From Climacium dendroides (Eukaryota > Streptophyta > Bryopsida > Hypnales > Climaciaceae): a stretch of DNA of 64,000 bases. This document shows, in pieces, positions 23,401-34,271 of this stretch (within the stretch, counting starts at the first letter, position 1; every line of letters starts with the position of its first letter). Location: positions 16,290,001 to 16,354,000 of the forward strand of contig OX467088.1 in the NCBI GenBank assembly GCA_950106755.1, given 5' to 3'. Below the pieces are notes generated by a model. That model saw only the letters and a program-made list of their open reading frames with translations. It had not been told where the DNA came from and ran no database searches. The translations under genes were made by a program, and so were the position numbers.

Positions 23401-26400
23401 CTGCTTCATAACTTACACCCAAACTTGTTGATCAATCTCTAATTAGGGCTCTTCAATGGGGAGTAAAGAAAAGGAGCCACATCATTTACAGGCAGTGATT
23501 GAAGGGTCACTGAAGAAATCATTTGGAGTTGCAGATTTTGCAGATTTTTCATTTTGGGGGACTCCTTTGCAGAATTTTTGGATAGAAGCAGAAATGAAAC
23601 CCTAACTGAACGCGTTTTTTGGGGAACTGAGGTGAGCTTATCATTACAAAACAGAATCAGTAAATGTGCGTGCTCAGGGGCCATGGCCTAATATTCTTTC
23701 TGACGATGTTCTCCAGCTTAATTAAACGACTTAATTAAACGAATTGAAGAGGTTCTTTTACCATCATTCATCAACTTATCTCACTCTCATTAAACTAATC
23801 AAAACCTTCACTCAAATCCCACTGAAAGTCTGCCAATCCCAAACCACTATCCCAGTAACTTAACTCGCCCACAATCAAGGCGTGCAATCTATTACAAAAC
23901 CTACACTGAGAAGATAAATGCCGGTGGTTATCGGTTAATGCTCCGCTAGTTAAGTTAGTCACCCGAGGGCTGGGTTCAATTCAATTGAGTACAGCGTGTT
24001 ACTGTGAGCCTTCTCCAAATGTTCTTTATTACCTGATTAACAAACACCCATGCATGCATTCTTAATCCCTTCCTTGAATTTGATGACTGACCCTTTAACA
24101 ACTCAGCTTCAGTTCCATCAGTGAATCCATTTATTACATGAGTTGCAACTGTAAGTAACTGCAGCCACGCCAATGAATTCGTTCGTTGGTACCAGTGGAT
24201 TAAAATCCTAGTGGAGCCCTGATGAGTAAATGGATCATTCTTCTCCTTTAACTCTCCCGATTTAATAGAAGAGCGAAACCCCAGATTTCGTTAAGATCAG
24301 GCTGCTCAATTGAACACTAGAACGACCTCCATAAATTGTCGGTGCAGGAATCTCACCATAACTCCATTAACGCTCTTCAACGGTGTTTTCTTCCATGCGC
24401 TGGCAAGGTGGTAATATTAGTTGTATGAGCTCTGGACACTTAATTAGCGACTGATTGCACTTCACGATTGGGATTGAAGCTTCACAAATTGAAGCTTCTC
24501 AAAGACACACGTTCAATTGCACCCCGAGTCAGACTTAAGTAACTCAGTGTAACACGGCTCTGATTCAATGACTTCGTTTTAATTTTCTCACAGCTGATTG
24601 AATGACTTCGTAATATTATTGTGAAAGCCACTATTATATACTTATAACTCTCCTATTGAAAGCGAGGGTAATGTAATGCAATGCAATGCGAGGCTGTTTG
24701 TTGAGAGGAAGTAAAGGAACTGGAATGATAGCCGATCGAAGTGATGACGACTTCCACCCACTTGCTAGCTAGTGCAGCGGTTGCCATTACGTGACACTGA
24801 GAGCGACGTTGAAATGAATGTGTTTCAGTAAATTCTGGTGAATAATATCAATTGAGAGATCTTGAATTTTATTGGCCGGACAACGTAGCTAGCTTCACGT
24901 TCAGGTTAGAAATCGAATCATAGTTCGCCAACAGCCAAGAAGGGAATTGAAAGAAAAGAGTTTGAAATCATAGCTGGTTGATTGCCGAACCCCAACTTGG
25001 TAACTATGAGTCGTATCTGATTGACGAGTACTGGCTGCCAATGAATCGATCCATCACTTCCCACTGCAAGCTATGTCGCTGACAATGAAAACTGAGACTT
25101 TCATTATATATGCTTTGTCAAGCTTTCAAGATTTCAATATTGAACCAAGTTTAATTCAAGCTTTCAAATTACGTCACTGCACTAGTTGGGACCTGTTCCG
25201 AAAACGAAACCTTTCAGATTCTTGGCTAAAATGTTCAGGCTTGTTCCTATTTTCAGTACTTTGGAAGTTGATAAATTGGTTCAGATGGAGTCCAACATTT
25301 GCACGCTAAGAGCATCTAAAATCCCTTTTGAGAAGTGACTCCGAACAAGATTCAGACAAAATCTTTAGACAGGTTAGAAAGAGGACAATTTCAGTTGCCG
25401 TTACCAGTGACATGAGATGGTGAAGGTGGTTTGTTATTATTGATACCAACACTGATCGGCAACTATCATTTCTGTGTTCGCCATGGCGTGAATTAAACTA
25501 TTGGAAGCTTGTACGTCGGGGTTGAGCAGTTTTAGAGTTCTGATTTTAAATAACATTCAAGGTTTGTTGAAATCAGGTCATGGTGGTTCTGAAATTAACT
25601 GCTGGGATGATCATAGCTAGAGCCTTGGTTTCTACAACATTTGCGACGGATCAGACAAAATGCACTTGGAAAAGATCGATCGATCGAAGTGGAATTTGAC
25701 AGGAATTTTGAAGCACATTGTATGTAACTTACCGAAATTATTAGTACACGTCTGAAAACTGAAATTGAAGTCAAGTTTGGAAGCACAAAATTCTTAAGAA
25801 AAGTAAGCAATAAGTTGTTTCTCCAGAATTGGACTTTGCACAAGAGTATGTAATTTTGTTTGTACTAATGACCACAATTTTGCAGCTCGAGGAGCATCTG
25901 AAGGCAGAGCTCTTCCAGAGCTGACACTAGAAATGCAATCACTTGGTCATTTTAGTCACAACACGAATGCAGAACACATCAATAAGCGTCAAGTTCGTTA
26001 AAGTGGATAACTACAGTTGGTAGCTTGGAAGCAACGGGTTTTTTTGAGCGATATTTCAACATTTTATTGAAGACTATTAGGCAATATATTAACCCATTTT
26101 CAATGGATGAAATTGTTGAATTGTTACATATTCTTAGGAAAATATTGCTTTGGGGGGATGAATGCACATTCTTTTGGATGAATAATTTAAATTTCATTTT
26201 CATTTTGCACGTTTTATTTATATAGATATAAAAAACTACATCACTCCAACAAAGACCATTGCCTACATTGCCTAAAATAAATGATAAAAGATTCTTGCTT
26301 GGAAGCGGGCTTGAAAGGAAAGTCTTGATATGAGAATAGTATGTTTAGCTAGGGGTGTAATGTTATTTCAGATATAAATCAATGGTTGGATCTTGAGCAA

Positions 26401-27095
26401 CCATGCTCAATTAAGGGGCTATAAGAAAGGTTGATAAAAAGTTGATGCTAAAGCAAGCCCATATTATGAAAGATTGTATGTCTCTCCTTATCTAGTGAAT
26501 GACTACTATTTGTACAAAAATGGTCTCTAAAATGTAGTGAGGGCAAAATTGTATGAAATTATACCTTTTTAGGAGATCATTTCAAACCTCAAATGTGTAC
26601 TATTCTTAGTTTTTAAAGCTCAATTAAGAAATTCATTGGTCATTCAAATTTTGACCTTTGAATCAAGCCAATTTATGAAATTTGTCCACATTACAACTTC
26701 TACTATTCAAATAATTCTAGTAGTGTCCAATAGTAATAATACTATGTCATACTAACACAAATTTTGAATTTATGCGAAGCTATGAAATACATTAATCCCT
26801 AAATTAACACCTTTTTTTTTAACTTCAATTGTACAACAATATAGTAGACAACTATGGAAAAGTATGGAAAAATTTCATCCTATTTGGTTGTGTGGATTGA
26901 AGATTATAATGTTTGAAGATTGAAAAAAACTTCTTTTTTCTTATGAAACTTGGTCAATAGACTTTGAGCCCTCTTGGAGTAAAACTTTTGCTCTACACAA
27001 AATTGAACCTCTACACCATTGAATATTACATCTTGTTAGGTATATTTGTGCAAAATTGAAGAACAAATAAAGGGGCTACCTTATTCTAAATCACC

Positions 27096-27100
<5 letters not shown>
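20473..27100. other. Long gene-free stretch
   Basis: No reading frame here resembles a known protein. 20.6-21.1 kb and 23.2-25.9 kb are less AT-rich than the rest and could hold unrecognised exons or untranslated sequence. The 20648-20905 frame opens with an ATG and is Gly-rich, but it overlaps other frames and has no family resemblance. A dispersed repeat core lies at about 21631-21700. Confidence 0.4.
21631..21700 (-). repeat. Dispersed repeat core, copy 1 of 5
   Basis: Contains TGGATGACAAAGAATTCTC, TATGTGGGATAAAAGTGCA and TTCAACCTTGGAATTTTGTG. It is related to copies near 39464, 41583 (reverse), 46075 (reverse) and 61175 (reverse). The orientation here is that of the 39464 copy. Function unknown. 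Confidence 0.5.

Positions 27101-27144
<44 letters not shown>
27101..27144. repeat. (AT)22 microsatellite
   Basis: An uninterrupted run of 22 AT dinucleotides in AT-rich intergenic sequence, likely to be length-variable. Confidence 0.95.
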
Positions 27145-27148
<4 letters not shown>

Positions 27149-28099
27149 AGTGAATTGGCAATATAGTGTCTAATCATTTCTTGATGAATTCTTGTGCAAT
27201 GAGATTTTTCAACTAAAAGTTTTTACAAAATTGCATATTGTATCATGTTAATTACATATTTAACAAATTTTAGAGGTAGATGAAGAATTTAGCAAAATAT
27301 GTTGAAATTGTCTGAATTCTTTTGGGCAATTTATCTTATTCTTCAGGCATTTGATTACATGTTTTTTTGTAATTCTTACAGAGGTTTTGAATGTCTCCAC
27401 CTTGTGTCAAATTTTCAAGAAACATCAATTTATTTTTAAATTTTTTTATTCTTCTTATAATCACCTAACCAAAATTCCAATTATTCCTTGAATGGACAGT
27501 CATTTGGTTTAATAGTGGTTAATATGATAGTTCACAATTTTAATATTATAATGTAATATGCACTATTTTTATATCATTTCAAATATTATAATTAAATTCA
27601 TCCTACTTTTTATCTCATTTTCATCTATTTGAAGTCACATACCTTTATAAATTTTCCATTTTCCATTTTCCATCAACTACATCAATTTCATAAAATTGAT
27701 AATATTCACTACAAACCAAAAATGGTCATATATATCTTGAAAAAGGTCTAAATTCAAACTCACAAACTAAGGACATGAATAGATTTTGGTTTCAAGCCAC
27801 ACGACTTGAACCACACCAAAGTTATGGAATTATGTCAATGTGATGAAATTAATGTTCAATTTTGTTAAATTGCAAGTATTCTGCTATCTTGTTACCTTTT
27901 AGGACACATTTTAAAAGTTTCTTGTAGATTTTAGTCACTATATAGGACTCCAAAATTGTACCAATTTTATGAAAATGACATAATTTAAATTTTATATATT
28001 CACATGTTTGCATTAACTACATCACATTCATCCAAAATTCATTCAAGTAGGTCTCACAGCACTATTCAAAACTCTTGCACTAATTAATTGAATTAGATT

Positions 28100-28990
28100 A
28101 AGATGTATAACTTCCCAAAAAATTCCTTTCCAATCTATTCCTTTTTAACTCCTAAAGCCCCGAGGATGTTTTCTTGTCAAAAGTCATTGGGAACTACCAT
28201 TTCTATTGCGTTCACCTAAGAAAACCAAAAAAATTATGTTTTTTCAAAATCCAACTATAGGATCTTGTACTTATCTTGTTTGAAAACATGTGGTAAAAAT
28301 TTCATCAAATTTGATCACATAGATTGTAAGATATTTGCATCCAAAGTAAAGAAAACAACTTTTTTTGCAACTTTTTTTATTAGATTTTTTAGCTTTGAAT
28401 CTTTTTAACTAAAACTTTTTGCACTATTAATTTTGATTTTCTAAGTTTTCATGTTGAATAGTTGACTTGAAAATCTAAGGAAAAAAATTCAATAAAAAAG
28501 CACTTAATTTTCACTCATTAAAAAATCAATGAGTAGAAGTAGGTTAAAGATTGAAGGAAAAACTAAATCATTAATAGCTTTAAGATTGACATACAATAAT
28601 CTCAATGGTGAGATTGTTCTAAAAAGCAAATCTAACTTTTCCTGACAATTTTTTTTGGAAAATTGTAAAAATTGCATTCACAAATGAATCCTATAAGTTA
28701 TTTTTTCAAGAAGATGTTTAGATTGCCCGAAAAACTAAGATTGTTCATAACTTTCTCATAACTAGGTCAAATGGAATGAATTAAAGCTTCAAATGTAGAC
28801 AAAAATATAAGATTTTAGGAAAAAAATATTTAGATTTTTTCTGATTTTTTTTGCTGCCCATTGACTTTTGTTTTTGACTTATTGTGCCATAACTTTTTCT
28901 CCTGGGCATCAATTGAAACAAAAATTATATATTCACAAAGCTCTCGACAAACTCTACAACCTCATTAGCTATACTACAAACTAATTCATG
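28100..28990 (+). repeat. Old dispersed repeat, copy 1 (~0.9 kb)
   Basis: Aligns in the same orientation with about 49770-50490 at perhaps two-thirds identity by eye, with indels. Shared landmarks are GAAAAACTAAAT, TAATCTCAATGGTGA-ATTGTTCTAAAAAG, and GCATCAATTGAA followed by AAATTATAT. It has no coding capacity and no visible termini. A non-autonomous LTR element or similar old transposon is one possibility. Confidence 0.5.
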
Positions 28991-28999
28991 CACGAACTT

Positions 29000-30600
29000 T
29001 TATTCAAATCTGAAAAAAAGTATTTAATGGTGAGGCCATGACCCTGAGATCACAACCATACTGCATGAAGATGCCCCAAACGCCAATTTCATTCAACTTG
29101 GCGGTATTCCATGACTTTGAAGTGGCACTTTGAGAGAGCAAGGTCTGAAAGTAAATCTGTACCTATCCTAGTTTTTGAAGGCTTTGTGTACATTTGTTCA
29201 GAAGTATTGGTGCCAGAATCTCGCCAAGTTCATGAAGTTGACGATCCAAAGTACAATCCAAGGCAAGGTTGATTACTTGAAGAGCTTTGTGTACGAACGT
29301 CACAATTTGTGACACCCAGAATTTGTGCCACTGTAACGAACTTCCAACCATTCAAGGTACATGAGGGTGACGTTGAGGCTGACATCAGAAACAACTCAGT
29401 TCCAACACATGAAGACGTACATTTTGGTACTGAAAAATCCAATTGCGCTTAAGCTGCTGCGCCCGCTCTTCGTTTCATTCTTCGTTTTTAGCTGTGGTAA
29501 TTCTAAGAAGTTGGTTGCGGTTACGAATTTGTGCAACAGTTTTGGTACTTTGGTAGCAACTTCTGGTGATTCGTAACAATTATCATTGAAATCTGGCTAA
29601 ATAATTGCACTTTCTTCCCTTCCGTTCCTACAGATTTGAACTTTGTCAAAATCTGGTGACATTTGGCACCAGAATTGCGCTGGTTTAACGAAATTGACGA
29701 TTGCAGCTACTTCGTTATGATGATAAATCCGTATGCCGAAATCCCCATACCTAACTATGCATAATTCTTATAAATCCGTAAACAGCTAATCCCATCATGC
29801 CAGAATGAAGTAAGAAGTATGACAGGAAAACAGATTTCAGTGAATAAACCCAGATTGATTGACGTGCCATGAGAATTTGAGTTCTTTGGGTATGTTTTAC
29901 ATCACCAAGATTGTGACACAGAACTCTAAAAACCTTATAACACTTGAATAGATCTGTGTGTCCCAGAAATCGCCAATTTCTAAAATTTTTGGCCAATCTT
30001 GACTGACACCAGAAACACGTGCACAAGAACGAAAACACACCCATATAAATGCCTTCCAAGACTCGACCCAGAACACTGTCGAAGAATATAAAATATAATT
30101 TTACAACTGTAGTCGAGATTGCTTTGTAAAGTTCAAAGTGAACAGAGTTCATTTCACTTTGGTCTTCTGGCTTCAACAGTCCAGTCTATAAGAATGTCCA
30201 TGTAACAACCTAACTACTTGGGAAACCTTTTGTCATCCCTACAACCTTAGCATCTTCCAGAGTCAACTCATAATCCAATCTTCATCTCTCTGCACTGACC
30301 CACCCACCCACCACCATGTACAGAAAGAGTATCACGAATTCATTACAGTGTTGACTGCTAGTCTGAGCTTAAGTCAAATCGATCAGCTAGCCTAATATTA
30401 TACAAAATCAGAAACAGGGACTCCTTTTTTGTCAAGTTCCAGCAATCAAACCAAAAACCTAGTAATACTGATCAACCTCCATTGGCGATGATCGATCTAG
30501 CTAGAGTTGGAATTCAAATGGTCTGCTACTGATGGTTGACGCCAATCAAAGGATTCCGGTTTCTTCGTAGCCAAAAACGGGAAAAATGCACTTAAATTGT
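29000..30600. other. Downstream flank of the CFL1-like gene, no gene recognised
   Basis: The longest open frame (minus strand, 29751-30176) begins with a non-ATG codon, is hydrophobic and resembles nothing I know. It may be a chance frame. Short repeats of ACCAGAATT/TTTGTGCCA type occur around 29210-29330. The 3' untranslated part of the CFL1-like transcript must end somewhere here. Confidence 0.4.
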
Positions 30601-30609
30601 TATTTCTTA

Positions 30610-32672
30610 TCAAGCTGTGCACCAGCTCCACGAGGGAGCTTCGACTGGTGTCAGGCGCCGTTTCTTCATCAGAGGAACTGGAAGCTCCAGAAGCACGTCG
30701 GTGTTGCCGCACTTGGGGCAACTCGGGTGGGACTTCGACAGCATCACGTACATGAGGCAGCTCTTGCAACCCACTGTCACCATCACTGGAGAGGAAGATC
30801 CGGAAGCGCCGGGAGATTCAATCTGGGTCTTCGCTCCGGAGTCTCGGCAGTCACCGGGCTGTTGCACTTCCTCCTCATCACCTGAAAACAGGAACATGAA
30901 CATAAAACTTTTGATTCAGAACATTTGCAAGGAAGTGATTATCTAGAACCAAAAGTCTGAATGGAAGCTGTCGCATCAAAATATCTGAAAGAAGATGGTT
31001 ATAAAGTCCGACTAGAAGTTCTCGATCAACTACAGTCAGTCGAGTTTCTGGACTGAGTTTTGAAAAACTAGTTTTGCAGATTTCTCTGTTCTTTTTTAAC
31101 ATCTTGTGTTTCAGAGCTGCAAGTGGGGCTGCAAGTTCTCAGATGTAATTACAAAGCTGTTGAGAAAATGTTCACGGTAAACTGAAAGAACAAACAAACT
31201 CACAATCAGGATATTAGTGAAATTGGAGCAGTTTCGGGGGAAATATAAATGTAGACTCGGGGACCTCCCCTGCCGTCTATTCAAACAACTCCATGGGGGA
31301 TGTTTTTACTAGCTAGGGACATTCTGCAGCGGAGGTTCCCGATTCAATTTTCCCACTTAAATCTGAGATCGATACGAGTTTTATTTATTAGAGGTTCGGG
31401 TAAGCGTTTATAAACCTCAAGACACTTGAACGTCACAACTTCAGTGCCATCATAACTAATACCAGAATTTAAAAAAATTCATTCCGGTGAGAACCCAAAA
31501 ATCCGGAAGAAGATGTAGAGTAACCAAAAGCGGCCCACCATTCGGCCAGTAGAAAATTCAGAGAGGTCGATGAGTCTGGAAGCGAGTAATACCTTGGAAG
31601 CTCATGACAGAGGGCGACGTAAACCCGTCGGAAGAGCATGGCGACGTCGCCGCAGATTCAGATTTGGACCCGGAGTCTCGAAGTAAACACTGAGAATTCG
31701 AGGACGACAAGAGGGTGAGCTTTACAGAGCGAGTTACAGTGGGATCACTTGAAGGGAGGCCGCTCGGCTGCACAAGGGAAGAGCAAGCTCTACTACGACG
31801 GTGTAGCCACTGCGACCGTTGCAAGGCGCTTCGGACCTTCTCCATGGTGCACACGCTTCCGTCTCGGCTGGTGCCGGGTCTCGGAGTTCCAGGCAGATTC
31901 AGTGAGAGCTCAAGAGATTGGTCTTCAGCGGGGGTAGTACTTGGCTCAGTGGATTTACGCTTAGTGGTGACGGCGTCTTGGGTTGTAACTTGGAGGAGTT
32001 GCTCCGGGGAGAGAGAGATCGATAGAAGGCCAATACGTTGGGTGGATTGAGGGACTGATTGGTGGCGGGGGTCACGGTAGGTCAGGGTGCCGGAGTTCCA
32101 ATCCTTGAAGTAAATCAAACCAGACTGCAACAAACCACGAAAGAATTAATCGCAATTAGAAACAACACCCTGATTCATAACACAAACCTCATAATCGAAT
32201 AATCGATAATATGATGGATTTCGGCACAGTTTCTGTCGCCCACTGAAACCACTGAAACCTCAGATCTATACGAATCCTAGTTCTTTAAGCTTCAAGCAAT
32301 CACAAGCCAATCTAGCCGATTTGAACCTCGCCATTTCGAGAACTCTGACCGTGAAAGCTCTCCACTGAACCTCGCTACTGAAACTCATCACAAACTGATA
32401 TCTACAGTATGGACGAGCTATGTTCTGATCGGTGCATCAACGGATGCTTAGCAACAACTAGTAATTCAGAACTGCGGGATTTTGTTAGGAAAAAAAATAG
32501 CTAGCACTACCTTAAGATCTAGACACTTCTCCCAGCCGGAAGGGAGCCGCGGCTCGGCCTGCAGAAGCTCCTCCCCGCCGTTGAAACACGACTGTGAAGC
32601 TCCTCGTACTCTCTGCACTTCCATCAATCCAGACTCGTGATATGGCGCTCTGTTACGCACCATGATGCCCAT
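30610..32672 (-). CDS. CFL1: CURLY FLAG LEAF1-like WW-domain protein (3 exons, 321 aa)
   Basis: Three coding exons read on the minus strand: 32511-32672, 31593-32124 and 30610-30881. Junctions are AAG|GTAGTG, TTGCAG|TCT, CCAAG|GTATTA and TTTCAG|GTG, and the joined frame is exactly 322 codons including TGA. Residues 43-74 form a WW-like domain (LPSGWEKCLDLK, then SGLIYFKDWNSGT and DPR), split by intron 1. The first Trp (47) is present but the second is Tyr70, as I recall for the family. Residues 125-131 (LELSLNL) match an LxLxL EAR repression motif. The C-terminus has a CxxC-x12-CxxC pair (270/273 and 286/289; GCKSCLMYVM, then CPKC), the other CFL1 hallmark. Rice and Arabidopsis CFL1 repress cuticle formation through the HD-ZIP IV factor HDG1; the same nuclear role here is inferred. 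The start is the first of two nearby ATGs; Met4 is an alternative. Introns are 386 and 711 bp. Confidence 0.9.
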
Positions 32673-34013
32673 TCCAATTCCGATCCAGGGGAGTCTGATC
32701 TGATCGATAGCTTGAAAACCTTCAGTAATCGAAAGAGCGGTGAATTGCAGGAAATTGAAGGTACTGCTGGTTTCTAATTGCGAAAACTCTTACTAGCAAG
32801 TCAGACTAGCAGGCAACAAGGTGCAGCAGGCGAGCTTCTTCGATACGCACTACTGATCGTTTGTTGCTCCAAATGGGCACCATCGACGATCGACGCGCTC
32901 TAATAGGCCCCAGTAGCTGGAATCTAGAGGTCGTGGATCTGAAGTATCTAGGAAATGGGTAGATGTACGCGATTAGCGGAGGAGTGGGTGGATGTTGCGA
33001 CACGAGATCAAGGCTGGAAACTGGAAGTCCTAGTCAACAGGATTGTCGCCTTTTATGCAACCACACCATCTGTTGTACAGTGGAGCTAGCCTAGAGTAGG
33101 AGGCCTTTTCTTTCTTTTTCTTTTTTCTTTTGGCTCATGAAATCTGTTATTGCTGGATGCCACTTACATAGCGCCTGGTACTAAAATTAGACTGGTGCAA
33201 AGGTTCACGTCATTACCATCGTTGACGACTGTTTTGTTTGGGAACAGGAGGTAAGTTTTTCTGTTATAATGCAAAATGAAATTACAGTGTCGTCCTTTAA
33301 GAAATTTTTCTTTGAGATATCCTGCAGCATGAATTAGGTGATTAGGTACTACGGATTAGGTACTACGGATTAGCGTATAGGATTACAACTCAATGGAAGA
33401 AAATTTTAACATTAAATTGTTCCTTTTTAATATGAAGGCTTAAATTTATGAAGTCTGTAGCCTCATTGGTGTGGAGATACTTGTTTAATTCATTCATCAA
33501 AAATTGAGAAATCCAAGGGTCAAGAATCCATCAGTATCGTCAGTTTGGGTAGATTTGACTTGCATTTTGAATTGACCAGTTTTCGATGAACATGTAAGGC
33601 CTAGAAAACAGGTCACGAATAAACTGTTCTAGACTTGTAGCTTATGTCATTGCAAGTTCGTAATATGTTGTTAGCCAATTTTTCCTTTGTTCTCCAACAT
33701 GAATTAGAACCCTACTAGTGAAAGTGTCACTCAAAAGTTTAAATTTAGTTTTTTCAAATAAACCTTTGTCACCAATGCCTAAAACCCGTCTTTTTCTTTT
33801 CTAGTATAGTGATTCGTGAGGTGCTTGGGAAAATAAAACAAGGGAGAAAATCTCTGCTTCATGCAATTCATGCTAATTATTATCCAAGTCACTTTCTACT
33901 ATTCCCCATTAGTTTCTCTCACTTATCAATGTTTCAATTATTTTCCAGCAAGCGCGCAAACTCCTTCCAAAGCCACAGGCTATGAAAAAGCAAAACAAGC
34001 CAACAGCAGGTAT
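32673..34013. other. Upstream flank of the CFL1-like gene
   Basis: This holds the presumed promoter and 5' untranslated region. I could not fix a transcription start. A TTTTTCTTTTTTCTTTT tract lies near 33107-33129 and a duplicated GATTAGGTACTACG unit near 33340-33370. No other gene is visible. Confidence 0.4.
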
Positions 34014-34024
34014 CTTCCAAGCCA

Positions 34025-34261
34025 GGCCAGGGAGGACTGACCCCTCTATTGCCCCAACCAGGGGTAAATGTAAAAATTGCCCCCTATTTGGGACCCATGT
34101 AAAATTTGTTGCTCTACACCTCCCTAGACTAATTTGGGGTCTCTGATTGCAAATATGAATTCAAAATTTGCAAATTTTTTCATGGATGGCAAATAAAAAG
34201 ATTCCAGTGTTTTATCCAGGGGTAGAAAACGGGGCAATAGAGGGGTCAGTCCTCCCTGGCC
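34025..34261. mobile_element. Mutator-like miniature element with 31-bp perfect ends (237 bp)
   Basis: The left terminus starts GGCCAGGGAGGACTGACCCC and continues to 34055; the right terminus (34231-34261) is its perfect 31-bp reverse complement. It is flanked by CTTCCAAGCCA (34014-34024) and CTTCCAGCCA (34262-34271), a 10-11 bp target duplication with one indel, which fits Mutator-like elements. The interior (GGGGTCTCTGATTGCAAAT, AATTTGCAAA) is shared with the element at 45387-45650, though the termini differ. It is non-coding. Confidence 0.85.
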
Positions 34262-34271
34262 CTTCCAGCCA

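Noticed and set aside
29751..30176. 141-codon minus-strand open frame
   Set aside because: It opens with TTG, is simply hydrophobic and Cys/Phe-rich, and shows no motif; no splice or context support.
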